Shown one piece after another: positions 9,254-17,092 of a DNA stretch of 64,000 nt. The position numbers were made by a program, and so were the translations under genes. The DNA lies in contig JAPKYO010000012.1 of NCBI GenBank assembly GCA_026394265.1, positions 31,411 through 95,410 of the forward strand, written 5' to 3'. This stretch comes from Candidatus Bathyarchaeota archaeon (lineage in GTDB: Archaea; Thermoproteota; Bathyarchaeia; TCS64). The notes below the pieces were generated by a model that was not told the DNA's origin, searched no databases, and worked only from the letters and a program-made list of their open reading frames with translations. Position 1 is the first letter of the stretch. The number at the start of each line of letters is the position of its first letter.

Positions 9254-9799
9254 GTGGACACCGACGGGCTCATCGACTTCATAGCCGAGGCGGGTAAGCT
9301 GAAACGGCTGCCCCGGACGGGGTGGGTGGAGTCCGGTGTCCCCGACCCCGAGTCGGTGGCCGACCACAGCTTCCGCGTCGCCCTCATCGCTCTGGTCCTC
9401 GCGGACGCGAAGGGACTCGACTCGTTGAATGTGGTGAGGATGGCACTCCTCCACGACCTCGCCGAGGCGGAGACGGGTGACCTCACCCCCACCCAGAAGG
9501 GTGCCGACCCCGGCGCCAAGCGCGCCGAGGACGAGGCCATGGTGAGGCTGCTCAACAAGCTCCCCGAGGCGATCCGTGGAGCGTATCGATCAGCTTGGCG
9601 CGAGTTCTCCGAAGCATCAACCGAGGAGGCCCGCCTAGTCAGGGACGCGGACAAGCTGGAGATGGTCATACAGGCATCCGAGTACCAGCAAGACGGAGGT
9701 GACCGTGGGAAGTTGATGCGCTTCTGGCACGCCGAGATAAATGGCGAAGAGGCGAAGATGATCAGAGACACCATAAAGAAGAGAATCGGAAAGATTTAG
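9254..9799 (+). CDS. HD-domain 5'-deoxynucleotidase-like protein (YfbR/HDDC2 type)
   Basis: About 181 aa from the GTG at 9254. The frame is open further upstream to 9131, but that part lies inside the DUF3795 gene and lacks family similarity. Motifs: LKRLPRTGWVESGVPDPESV and VADHSFRVALIALVLAD, MALLHDLAEAETGDLTP and LVRDADKLEMVIQASEY, the complete HD set of the HDDC2/YfbR group. Characterised members dephosphorylate deoxynucleoside monophosphates. It overlaps the convergent nitroreductase gene by four bases. Confidence 0.87.
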   Translation: MDTDGLIDFIAEAGKLKRLPRTGWVESGVPDPESVADHSFRVALIALVLADAKGLDSLNVVRMALLHDLAEAETGDLTPTQKGADPGAKRAEDEAMVRLLNKLPEAIRGAYRSAWREFSEASTEEARLVRDADKLEMVIQASEYQQDGGDRGKLMRFWHAEINGEEAKMIRDTIKKRIGKI

Positions 9800-10353
9800 C
9801 CGAGGAACTCGGCGACCTCGTCGACGGGGAGCCTCGGCGGCCCCTTCTTGCCTATCATCTTCTCGGATTGGTAGCCGAAGCCTACGCCGGCGATCAGCTC
9901 CCAGTCGGGGTGGCCGTACCTCTTCGTGATCTCGTCCTTGCTCCACCTGACGGCGGCGACCCAGAGGGAGCCGACTCCCAACCCGTGTGCCTTGAGCATC
10001 ATCGTCTGTATGCAGGCGCCCACGCTCTGCGGGCTCGTCACCGACTTCTCCTTGTCCCAGACGAGGACGACGACGTCCGACTTCTCAAGGCTCGTGCAGC
10101 TCCAGAAGGCGATGTTCTGCACCTGTTCCGTCATCCCAGCCCTCTTGGACTCTAGGTCGGCCCTGTGGAGGCTGATGAACTCCGTCTTCGCCTCGCCGCT
10201 GAGTACGGTGAACCTCCACGGCTGGCTGTTCGTGCCCGAGGGGGCCCACGTCCCCGCGTGGACTATCTCCCTCATCATCTCCTTCGAGACGTGCTTGGTC
10301 TGGTCGTAGCTTCGGCAGCTGCGCCTGTTGAGTATTGCCTCGTCGAGCTCCAT
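9796..10353 (-). CDS. Nitroreductase family FMN protein
   Basis: 185 aa. It starts MELDEAILNRRSCRSYDQTK and has GTWAPSGTNSQPWRFTVLSG, AHGLGVGSLWVAAVRW and a C-terminal GVGFGYQ, the usual nitroreductase-fold order. These proteins bind FMN and reduce varied substrates with NAD(P)H or F420H2; no substrate is evident. Minus-strand TATA-like CTTAAACC at 10383-10390 lies about 33 bases from the ATG and is interlaced with the divergent kinase promoter. Confidence 0.9.
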   Translation of the reverse strand: MELDEAILNRRSCRSYDQTKHVSKEMMREIVHAGTWAPSGTNSQPWRFTVLSGEAKTEFISLHRADLESKRAGMTEQVQNIAFWSCTSLEKSDVVVLVWDKEKSVTSPQSVGACIQTMMLKAHGLGVGSLWVAAVRWSKDEITKRYGHPDWELIAGVGFGYQSEKMIGKKGPPRLPVDEVAEFLG

Positions 10354-10401
10354 GGCGATCCTGATAAATGGGCTCGCGGTGAGGTTTAAGGGACTCGCAA
10401 C

Positions 10402-11205
10402 ATGAGGCTCCTAGCCATCGGCGATAACTGCATAGACAACTACGCGGAGCTGGGGAGGCGCTTCCCCGGCGGCAACGCCCTGAACGTCGCCGTGTACTCC
10501 CATAGGGTTTCCGGGATCGATTCTGATTACATCGGCGTCATGGGGGACGATGAGGCGGGGGGCTTCATGGTTGACCAGATGAGGCGGGAGGGGCTGCGCA
10601 CGGATGGCGTGATCCGCCTGCACGGGGAATCCGCCGTCACGACCATACTCATCCGAGGCGGCGACCGCGTCTTCGCCAACTACGTCGAGGGCGTACAGAA
10701 GGACGCGAAGTTCCCCTCCAAGCTCCTACCCAAGGTGAGGACATACGATCTCGTCCACTTCAGCGTCTGGGGCTTTGGCAGAAATCACATCCCCTGGATA
10801 AAGCGGGGAAACCGCCCAACCCTGAGCTTCGACTTCAGCAACCAGCTCCAACACGACGCACTAAGCGTCCTGCCCCACCTCGACTACAGCTTCTTCAGCG
10901 GCAAGGAACTCATCACGAAGGGGCTGGACCCCGAGAAGAAGCTCAGGGAGTACAAGGCGAAGACGCCGGGACTCGTCGTCATGACCCTCGGCGAACACGG
11001 CTCCCTCGCATACGACGGGAAAAGGGTCTACAAGGGGGAGGCCGAGCCGGTCGAGGTCGTCGACACGCTCGGCGCCGGCGATAGCTACATAGCCGCCTTC
11101 CTCTGCGCCCGGCTCAAGGGCGCCCCAATCCCCGACGCCATAAAGGAGGGGCATAGGGCGGCAACGGAGACCTGCAAGCGACTAGGCGGGTGGGGCGGAA
11201 ACTGA
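10402..11205 (+). CDS. PfkB-family sugar kinase, fructoselysine 6-kinase-like
   Basis: 267 aa. The N-terminus AIGDNCIDNYAELGRRFPGG, then NALNVAVYSHR, YVEGVQKDAKF and FDFSNQ follow the order and spacing of bacterial FrlD (fructoselysine 6-kinase), which has GDNCVD, GGNAVNVAVY, DYTEGV and FDFS at the same places. The ribokinase anion-hole motif DTLGAGDSYIAAF is intact. With the FrlB-like SIS gene 0.5 kb away, a role in phosphorylating a fructosamine (Amadori) compound is inferred. The 3' end overlaps the ASCH gene by 16 bases, suggesting co-translation. A TATA-like GATAAATG lies at 10362-10369. Confidence 0.85.
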   Translation: MRLLAIGDNCIDNYAELGRRFPGGNALNVAVYSHRVSGIDSDYIGVMGDDEAGGFMVDQMRREGLRTDGVIRLHGESAVTTILIRGGDRVFANYVEGVQKDAKFPSKLLPKVRTYDLVHFSVWGFGRNHIPWIKRGNRPTLSFDFSNQLQHDALSVLPHLDYSFFSGKELITKGLDPEKKLREYKAKTPGLVVMTLGEHGSLAYDGKRVYKGEAEPVEVVDTLGAGDSYIAAFLCARLKGAPIPDAIKEGHRAATETCKRLGGWGGN

Positions 11206-11672
11206 CCGAGTACCCGCCCGAGGTAACCCGGTACTGGGAGACCTTCAAGAGGCGCTTCGGCGTCCCCGATGGCACACACTGGGAGGCGTGGGCGTTCGGC
11301 GACAACCCCCGCCTAGCCGACGAACTGCTCCGCCTCGTCCTCAAGGGCAAGAAGCGAGGCACTGCAGATATCCTCCCCGAGTACGAGGCGAAGGGTGAAC
11401 CCATCCCGGAGGTTGGTGGCTACAGTGTCATCCTCGACGGGCGGGGGAAGCCTGCTGCGGTAATCCGGACGACGAGGGTCGAGATCAAGCCGTATATGGA
11501 GGTCACCGCCGAGTTCGCCTACTCCGAGGGCGAGGACGATAGGACCCTCGAATCGTGGCGCCGCGAGCACAGGAAGTACTGGACGAGGACGCTCACCGCC
11601 AGAGGCGAGAATTTCGACGAGTCATCACTCGTCGTCACGGAGACCTTCGAGCTGGCCTATCCGGAGAAATGA
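11190..11672 (+). CDS. ASCH-domain protein
   Basis: 160 aa from a GTG lying inside the 3' end of the kinase gene. The motifs DGTHWEAWAFGDNPRLADEL, LKGKKRGTADIL and GRGKPAAVIRTTRVEIKPY are those of the ASCH fold (PUA-like beta barrel). ASCH proteins are thought to bind RNA or nucleotides, and a few act as ribonucleases or amidohydrolases. Position between FrlD-like and FrlB-like genes may be chance or may mark the unit. It is convergent with the SIS gene, 55 bases apart. Confidence 0.85.
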   Translation: MGRKLTEYPPEVTRYWETFKRRFGVPDGTHWEAWAFGDNPRLADELLRLVLKGKKRGTADILPEYEAKGEPIPEVGGYSVILDGRGKPAAVIRTTRVEIKPYMEVTAEFAYSEGEDDRTLESWRREHRKYWTRTLTARGENFDESSLVVTETFELAYPEK

Positions 11673-11727
11673 GGCCCAATCGGTTCCCGGAAAAAATATT
11701 TTCGTTATGAGTGGTAACACGCCACGA

Positions 11728-12747
11728 CTACCACTCGACCTTGTCGTAGTACCGCCACTGCGCCATGTCCCTGTTCTTAGCGAGGCTCAGGTAGTAGCTC
11801 AGCCACTCAAGCTCGACGAAGAGGGTGAAGGGGGTGAGCAGGTTGTCTACCTCCCCGCCCTGGCTGTCGAGGACGATCCCCCTGACGCCGTTCTGGGTGC
11901 TCCAGTTGACCACCGCCTTCTCGAGCTCCCCCTCGTTCCCCCTGCTGCGTAGGAATATCGCCGGCGTCCCGGGGGTGAACATCTCCACCGGGCCGTGGCG
12001 GAACTCCGAGTAGTTTATGGGAGTCGCGTGGACCCAGCACATCTCCTGAAGCGTGCAGACGGCGTACTGGTAGGCGAGGCCCCAGTTTATGCCTCCGCCG
12101 AGGACGTACATCTCCCTGTCGTCCTTGAACCTCAGCGCCGTCTTCTTGGCGAACTCCCTCGCCTTCGGGATCATGGGCAGGAGCACAGAGGGCAGCGACT
12201 CCGCCGCCTTTATCATCCTGCCCCCAACCTCGAAGCCCTTCTCCTTCAACACCGTGCCGAAGAGCAGGTAGAGGGTGGTGAGCTTTCCCATGGTGACGCC
12301 GCGTGCCCCCGTGCCGAAGCCGATGTCAGCCGCCTTGCAGATTATGGCGTCCTGCTTCTGGCTCAGTCCCATCGTGAAGGCGCCGTTCTTCTTCGCCCAC
12401 TCCATCGCCCGCACGACCTCCTTCGTCTTCCCGCTCTGAGTGATGAAGAGGCAGGCGGAGCCCTCGTTCGCCGCCCACGGCATCCTCTCCAGAAACTCCC
12501 AACCGCTATACTGGAGCACGGGCACATCCGAGTACTTCTCCGCAAGGTACCTGACGGGGAACTGGACGCTGTAACTCCCACCGCTCCCAACGAGGTAGAA
12601 CCTCTCCGCCTTCGCCAGCTCCCTCCCGAGCCGCTGGATCTCCACCTTCGCCCCGAGGACCGCCTTCAGGCTGGCCTCCGTGACGCCATCCTTCAGCCAA
12701 TCAGGACGATAGGACTCCTCAGATAGATAGGCAACCGGTTCGCCCAT
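11728..12747 (-). CDS. SIS-domain protein, fructoselysine-6-phosphate deglycase-like
   Basis: 339 aa with two SIS domains. YLVGSGGSYSVQFPVRYLA and LFITQSGKTKEVVRAMEWA are the phosphosugar-binding loops of the first; INYSEFRHGPVEMF is the second-domain glutamate/histidine site. The end, RYYDKVEW, parallels the RYMWKVEY end of bacterial FrlB, and the HATPINYSEFRHGP block parallels HSGEFFHGP. FrlB splits fructoselysine 6-phosphate into glucose 6-phosphate and lysine. Pairing with a FrlD-like kinase supports this over GlmS-type isomerase; no glutaminase domain is present. Confidence 0.82.
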   Translation of the reverse strand: MGEPVAYLSEESYRPDWLKDGVTEASLKAVLGAKVEIQRLGRELAKAERFYLVGSGGSYSVQFPVRYLAEKYSDVPVLQYSGWEFLERMPWAANEGSACLFITQSGKTKEVVRAMEWAKKNGAFTMGLSQKQDAIICKAADIGFGTGARGVTMGKLTTLYLLFGTVLKEKGFEVGGRMIKAAESLPSVLLPMIPKAREFAKKTALRFKDDREMYVLGGGINWGLAYQYAVCTLQEMCWVHATPINYSEFRHGPVEMFTPGTPAIFLRSRGNEGELEKAVVNWSTQNGVRGIVLDSQGGEVDNLLTPFTLFVELEWLSYYLSLAKNRDMAQWRYYDKVEW

Positions 12748-12897
12748 GAACTTGCACTCTCAGGATAAACCTTTTCACCGAGAATAAAGAGTTGGCGACG
12801 AACCAGGGGCCAAGGCATACCCGCCCCCCGAGAAACGTTTTCAAAAACAATTCCCTAACGCCATAAACGATATGAACCTAAAAACTCCCATCTAGTC

Positions 12898-13887
12898 ATG
12901 GAGAAATGGGTTCTAATAGCGTTGATAGTGGTCCTACTCGTCGGCAGCGGCGGCGGGTACTTCTTCGCATCGAGCACTTACAAGCCTCAGGTCGACTCGC
13001 TGCAGACGCAGCTAACCTCCACCCAGCAGGAGCTTAGCACAAAGTCGCAGAGCTATGACAAGCTGAACGGTGAATATCAGGCGCTCACCGCGGCGAAGGC
13101 GAAGCTCGACGCCGACTACGTGAGCCTGCAGGCCAAGTACGACTCGCTGGACGCGTCCTACGCCACCGTCAGCTCACAGTACGATGTGCTGAAGGAGAGC
13201 AGCGACTCCGGCTTCGTCAAACTCTCCGCCGACTACGTGACCCTGAAGAACCAGTATGACGCCCTCAACCAGATGGTTGGGAGCGACGTATACAAAACCA
13301 TAGGCTACACCCAGATGCTCCAAAACTATTACCAGCTCACACTGAACGTGAGGACGCTCAACGCCACGCTCTGGGCGTACTGCGACGAGCCCTACTCCTT
13401 CAGGAACACACTGACGACGAGCGACGTTATGAAGGTCGAATCCGCCGTCATAGAGGCCATCGGCTCCTCGACCAACGCCTGGAGCTGCTACCAGAAGATA
13501 CACGAGTACGTCACGTCAAACATCAAGTACGTCTACGACATCGAGTTCCCCTCCATCGGCCAATACACATACACCGACGTCAACGGCGTCAGGTACCTGA
13601 CGGGCTTCGACACGGGGACCATAACAAACTACATCCAGAAGCCCGAGTTCACCCTCCAGTACAAGCAAGGTGACTGCGACGACCAGGCTGCGCTCGAGTA
13701 CGCGATGGTCAGGTACTACAACAAGTACATCCTCGGCTCCGACTATAACCTCTATATCGCGGAGATGAAGTTCTCCGACGGGTCGGGGCACATCTCGGTC
13801 TTCATGCCCGTGTCCGGGGGCAAGATCACCATACTCGACCCCGCCGGGAACTACCTGACCTCCACATCCTCCACAATCACCTTGTAG
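12898..13887 (+). CDS. Membrane-anchored transglutaminase-like protein with coiled coil
   Basis: 329 aa to an in-frame TAG. Residues 5-25 form one membrane anchor (VLIALIVVLLVGSGGGYFFA), residues about 35-130 a long coiled coil rich in heptads (repeated Y-x-x-L/A-x-x-x-Y patterns), and the C-terminal third a transglutaminase-like fold with the triad cysteine in KQGDCDDQAAL, histidine in SGHISVF and aspartate in ILDPAGNY. It should face the cell exterior and could be a surface peptidase or structural protein. The reading frame continues after TAG for 52 more codons that look like the normal end of the domain (see next feature). Confidence 0.75.
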   Translation: MEKWVLIALIVVLLVGSGGGYFFASSTYKPQVDSLQTQLTSTQQELSTKSQSYDKLNGEYQALTAAKAKLDADYVSLQAKYDSLDASYATVSSQYDVLKESSDSGFVKLSADYVTLKNQYDALNQMVGSDVYKTIGYTQMLQNYYQLTLNVRTLNATLWAYCDEPYSFRNTLTTSDVMKVESAVIEAIGSSTNAWSCYQKIHEYVTSNIKYVYDIEFPSIGQYTYTDVNGVRYLTGFDTGTITNYIQKPEFTLQYKQGDCDDQAALEYAMVRYYNKYILGSDYNLYIAEMKFSDGSGHISVFMPVSGGKITILDPAGNYLTSTSSTITL

Positions 13888-14046
13888 GCCTCCGCATCCG
13901 AGTTGGAGTCATACGATTCCCACTGGCTCTCAACCTACGGCTCGATCACCCACATGAACCTGTACTCCATCAACCTTCAGGATGGGAGCTACAAGTTGGT
14001 CGCGACGGGTACGACGGCCGAAGTAGCGGCCTTCCTGTCGGGTTAG
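13885..14046 (+). other. In-frame TAG followed by 52-codon continuation of the transglutaminase-like ORF
   Basis: After TAG at 13885-13887 the same frame runs to TAG at 14044-14046 and encodes ASASELESYDSHWL... ending VAAFLSG. The segment has normal codon use and a plausible beta-strand tail, so it was coding until recently or still is. A single C-to-T change in CAG would give this TAG. TAG also ends many ordinary genes here (3085, 6843, 8699, 9233, 9799, 16200, 18846), so genome-wide pyrrolysine decoding of TAG is not favoured. Confidence 0.6.
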
Positions 14047-14079
14047 AATAAGGGGCGCCCCTAGAAGGGAGCGCGTGTC

Positions 14080-15003
14080 TTAGATGTCGAGCTTCAGGGC
14101 TTCCTTGAGGCCCTTGTAGCGGTTCCTGATGGTGACCTCGGTCACGCCCGCGGCGTCCGCGATCATCTTCTGCGTCCTCTTCTCCTCATTCATCACGCAG
14201 GCGATGTAGAGCGCGGCTGCGGCCAGGCCCATCGGGTCCTTGCCGGCGGTGGTGCGCTTCTTCTCCGCCTGCTCGAGGAGGTTGACGGCCGTCTGCTGCG
14301 TCCTCTCACCGATGTTGACCTTCGCGGCGATCTTAGGAACCCTGTACTGGGCCTTCGGGATCGGCATCTGGATGGTCAGCTCGCGTAGGAGTAGCCTGTA
14401 GCAGCGGGCGAGGTCCTTCTTGTCGATGGTTGAGACCTTGGCGAGTTCGCGTAGGGTCCTCGGGGTGCCGGTTGCGCGACACGCGGCGTAGAGGCTGGCG
14501 GCTGCGATGGCGCTGATGCTGCGGCCCCTGACGAGGCCCTTCTCGAGCGCCTTCCTGTAGATGACGGCTGCGCGCTCCTTGACCTGCTTGGGGATGTGGA
14601 GCTTGTCGCAGAGTCTGCTGAGCTCGGTCATGGCGTGGCTGAGGTTCCTGTCGACGCTGCTCTGGTAGCTGCTCCTTATGTGCCACTTCTTGAGGCGGAG
14701 CATCTGGAACATGGTCTTGCTTGGTATGGTGCGGCCGAAGGCGTCCTTGCCGACCTGCCCGATCATGGTGCTGAGGCCCTTGTCGTGCACGCTGAAGCTT
14801 AGAGGCATACCAACGCGGCTGCGGCTCTCCCTCTCGTCCTGGCTGAAGGCCCTCCACTCGGGGCCATCGTTCAACATGTTATCCGCCATGACGAGCCCGC
14901 ATCCACCGCAGATCTTCTCGCCGGTGTCGTTATCGATGATGACGTTCTTTGATCCGCACTCTGGGCACGTGTCGCTGGAGGCTTGCTCGGTCTTGACTAT
15001 CAT
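14080..15003 (-). CDS. tfb: Transcription initiation factor IIB (TFB)
   Basis: 307 aa. The N-terminal zinc ribbon CPECGSKNVIIDNDTGEKIC continues to GGCGLV; the B-finger region follows (GPEWRAFSQDERESRSRVG), then two cyclin-like repeats, SAIAAASLYAACRATGTPRT and DPMGLAAAALYIACVMNEE. It recruits RNA polymerase to TBP-bound promoters. An ATG at 15099 would add 32 residues lacking family similarity, and it lies upstream of the predicted transcript start given by the TATA-like box at 15104-15113, so the ATG at 15003 was chosen. The mRNA leader is about 80 bases and carries inverted repeats. Confidence 0.96.
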   Translation of the reverse strand: MIVKTEQASSDTCPECGSKNVIIDNDTGEKICGGCGLVMADNMLNDGPEWRAFSQDERESRSRVGMPLSFSVHDKGLSTMIGQVGKDAFGRTIPSKTMFQMLRLKKWHIRSSYQSSVDRNLSHAMTELSRLCDKLHIPKQVKERAAVIYRKALEKGLVRGRSISAIAAASLYAACRATGTPRTLRELAKVSTIDKKDLARCYRLLLRELTIQMPIPKAQYRVPKIAAKVNIGERTQQTAVNLLEQAEKKRTTAGKDPMGLAAAALYIACVMNEEKRTQKMIADAAGVTEVTIRNRYKGLKEALKLDI

Positions 15004-15035
15004 TGTTTTTTCCCTTTTCCTACGCTCTTCTACGC

Positions 15036-15060
15036 GGAATATTCCGATTAAGATCGGAAT
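15036..15060 (-). promoter_or_regulatory. Overlapping inverted repeats in the tfb leader
   Basis: GGAATATTCC (15036-15045) is a perfect palindrome and overlaps a perfect hairpin, ATTCCGAT-TAAG-ATCGGAAT (15041-15060). Together they give three alternating GGAAT/ATTCC half-sites within the transcribed leader of tfb. They could act as a DNA operator or as an RNA stem-loop controlling TFB level. Confidence 0.45.
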
Positions 15061-15103
15061 TGGGTTCCGCGACCCATAGAATATGGCATCAGTCATCAAC
15101 TAG

Positions 15104-15113
15104 TATATAATAC
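15104..15113 (-). promoter_or_regulatory. tfb TATA box
   Basis: Minus-strand ATTATATACT is the strongest TATA-like match near tfb. A start about 26 bases downstream, near 15082, excludes translation from the ATG at 15099 and leaves a leader of about 80 bases. The remaining intergenic sequence up to 15339 shows a second TAGTAT copy and an inverted repeat GACCC/GGGTC but no gene. Confidence 0.5.
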
Positions 15114-15339
15114 TTACCTCTGTACTTACTATAGGCGACCCGATAAATAGGTGGGTCTACAGCATTTACTAGTATTGACGGTAATTAAAAACGGGTAACC
15201 TTGAGCCCGATAGGAATATTACACCCCTAAATGTCTCAAATTTAACCGTTTCGGCGGGTACGGCAGTCGAAGTCGTAATTTTTACGTTTTCCCCGCGCGC
15301 GGGCAACACTTTAATCGCGCGGGGGCGGAATACGCGCCC

Positions 15340-16200
15340 ATGAGTGATATCCCCCGTGTTGCCATAGCCGTCATCGGTGGCTCCGCGAACCTGAACTCCA
15401 AGTTCCCCGAGGACTACCCGGGCGTCGAGGTCATAACTAAGGACGTGGTCTACGACACCCCCTTCGGGCCGTCTGCCCCCTTCACACACGCTAGGATCAA
15501 CGGGCGCGAGTTCCTCAGCGTCCCCTTCCACGGCATAACCAAGGCTATCAGGAATACGGAGCCTAACGGCGCCGGTGAGCGCGTCTTCTATGTGCTCTGG
15601 AAGGCGGGGGTCAAGAAGATACTCGGGACAGCCCTCTGCGGCTCGTCAAACAGGCTCCTCGACCCAGCCGACGCCGTGGTTCCCGACGGCTTCGTCGACT
15701 ACACGACCAAGAGATGCCAGGCATTCTTCAGGGCGCTAGAGTCGAAGGGCGTCGAGGGGGAGAGGACGAGTTACCGCCTCCACCAGGCATTCTGCCCCGA
15801 GTTGAGCAGGAGCCTCTATATGAACGTGAAGAAGGCGGGGTTCCCGCGCGTCTTCCAGCGCGGCGTGGTGGGCGTCGCCGAGGGCCCCCACCTCGAGTCC
15901 CCGGACGAGATCAGGATCAGGTACACGAACGCGGGGATCGATGTGGTCACCATGAACCTCGTGCCTGAGATCTACTTCGCCCGCGAGATCGGGGCCTGCT
16001 ACGCCTGCGTCGAGGTCGTCTCCAACTACGGGGAGGGATGCGTCTCCACGACGTGGGAGGGGAAGATGGCGTTCAGCGACTTCCAGGCGAAGTGGGCGCG
16101 CCCAACGGGGCAGGCGCTCCTCGACACCGTCGCCGAGATGGACGCCGGGAGCGAGGCGTGTGGCTGCCACACATACAGGTGGAAGTCGATCTTCGGCTAG
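15340..16200 (+). CDS. MTAP/PNP-family nucleoside phosphorylase
   Basis: 286 aa. IAVIGGSANLNSKFPEDY, VYDTPFGPSAPF, VPFHGITKAIRNTEPNG and the late VSNYGEGCVSTTWEGK follow S-methyl-5'-thioadenosine phosphorylase / purine phosphorylase family II. The reaction is phosphorolysis of a nucleoside, probably methylthioadenosine, linking to methionine salvage. The usual R-H mark (HRxxPHxxxP) is replaced by FHGITKAIRNTEPNGAG, so substrate preference may differ. TATA-like CTTTAATC at 15308-15315 lies about 28 bases before the ATG, so the mRNA is near leaderless. Confidence 0.82.
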   Translation: MSDIPRVAIAVIGGSANLNSKFPEDYPGVEVITKDVVYDTPFGPSAPFTHARINGREFLSVPFHGITKAIRNTEPNGAGERVFYVLWKAGVKKILGTALCGSSNRLLDPADAVVPDGFVDYTTKRCQAFFRALESKGVEGERTSYRLHQAFCPELSRSLYMNVKKAGFPRVFQRGVVGVAEGPHLESPDEIRIRYTNAGIDVVTMNLVPEIYFAREIGACYACVEVVSNYGEGCVSTTWEGKMAFSDFQAKWARPTGQALLDTVAEMDAGSEACGCHTYRWKSIFG

Positions 16201-16258
16201 AAGCCACGACCACCCGCCACATCACCGCTTTTCGACGCCTTTCACGCCCCCGCATAAG

Positions 16259-16303
16259 ATTTAAGTGTCCCAAGTCGGTTTACAACCTCTGGTTTACAAC
16301 CAG
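16259..16303 (+). promoter_or_regulatory. Promoter and paired operator of the winged-helix regulator gene
   Basis: A TATA-like ATTTAAGT (16259-16266) is followed by two copies of GGTTTACAACC at 16277-16287 and 16291-16301, 14 bases apart start to start. Each copy is an interrupted palindrome (GGTT-TAC-AACC). They cover the predicted transcript start near 16289 and end at the GTG start codon. The same arrangement recurs before the thermosome gene, which argues for autoregulation by the encoded regulator. Confidence 0.65.
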
Positions 16304-17016
16304 TGTCGAACAAGAAAAAGACCCAGAGGAAGGACTTCGAGTCAGTCGTAGGCGTCCTCGGGAACCCCGTTCGACGCAACATCATAAAGAAGCTCAGCGA
16401 GGGCCCCGACTACACCCTCAGGCTGAGCAACGAACTCAACATCCACCAGCAGCTCGCCGCAAAGCACCTCAAGGTCATACAGGACGCCGAGCTCGTCGAC
16501 GTCGTCCGCCAGAAGAGCAACATCGGCGCGGACAAGAACGTCTTCCACCTCAACAAGTTCTACAGCCTGCAGATAGATTTCAGCCCAAGCCTCTACAACG
16601 AGAGGTTGATCAGCTTCAACAACCCCCACCAGTGGATACAGGAGGACAACTACATGGAGAAGCTGGAGGAGCAGGTGAAGGACATAGATGATGAGAAGCT
16701 CGACGTCGAGGACGTGTCCCCCCTCCGCCAGATAGTCGAGTTGATAGACGACGAACTCGATGGACTCGAGAAGAGGCGCGCCCGGCTACTCTACATACGC
16801 AACCTGGCCCTCGGCGCCGCACAGGGCGCCGTCGAGGAGCTGGGCCGGATAAAGCAGCAGATCATCCAGCGCCTCATGGACCTCGGCCCCACGAGCATCG
16901 AGGCAATGAGTAAAACCTTCCAACTGAAGGAGGCCGACGTCAGGGACGTTGTGTCTGAGCTTGAGAAGGAGGGTCTCGTCAGCCGGGACGAGGATGTTAT
17001 AAGCCTGAACACGTGA
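16303..17016 (+). CDS. Winged-helix regulator (ArsR-like), probable thermosome/heat-shock regulator
   Basis: 237 aa from GTG. Residues about 12-60 form a winged helix-turn-helix (VVGVLGNPVRRNIIKKLSEG, LRLSNELNIHQQLAAKHLKV), residues about 125-185 are helical and probably coiled coil, and the C-terminal 50 residues look like a second winged helix (LGPTSIEAMSKTFQLKEADV). Known archaeal heat-shock repressors Phr and HSR1 are ArsR-like winged-helix proteins; sequence identity to them was not tested. The gene sits directly before two thermosome genes, and both promoters carry the same 30-bp block, so repression of itself and of the chaperonin is inferred. Confidence 0.75.
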   Translation: MSNKKKTQRKDFESVVGVLGNPVRRNIIKKLSEGPDYTLRLSNELNIHQQLAAKHLKVIQDAELVDVVRQKSNIGADKNVFHLNKFYSLQIDFSPSLYNERLISFNNPHQWIQEDNYMEKLEEQVKDIDDEKLDVEDVSPLRQIVELIDDELDGLEKRRARLLYIRNLALGAAQGAVEELGRIKQQIIQRLMDLGPTSIEAMSKTFQLKEADVRDVVSELEKEGLVSRDEDVISLNT

Positions 17017-17038
17017 CCTATTCTAGGCCATCGAAAGG

Positions 17039-17080
17039 TTTTTTATTACAGTCGGTATACAACTGTCGGTTTACAACCAG
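17039..17080 (+). promoter_or_regulatory. Promoter and paired operator of the thermosome gene
   Basis: TATA-like TTTTTATTA (17039-17047) is followed by GGTATACAACT (17054-17064) and GGTTTACAACC (17068-17078), again 14 bases apart. The 30-bp block 17051-17080 matches 16274-16303 at 25 of 30 positions. The pair covers the predicted transcript start near 17069, as expected for a repressor. Confidence 0.65.
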
Positions 17081-17092
17081 AAGTGGTACACC

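Noticed and set aside
13885..13887. Pyrrolysine codon as the main explanation of the internal TAG
   Set aside because: TAG ends many ordinary genes in the window and no Pyl machinery is seen here; kept only as a possibility.
15003..15099. Extended TFB start at 15099
   Set aside because: It lies upstream of the predicted transcript start and adds non-conserved residues before the zinc ribbon.
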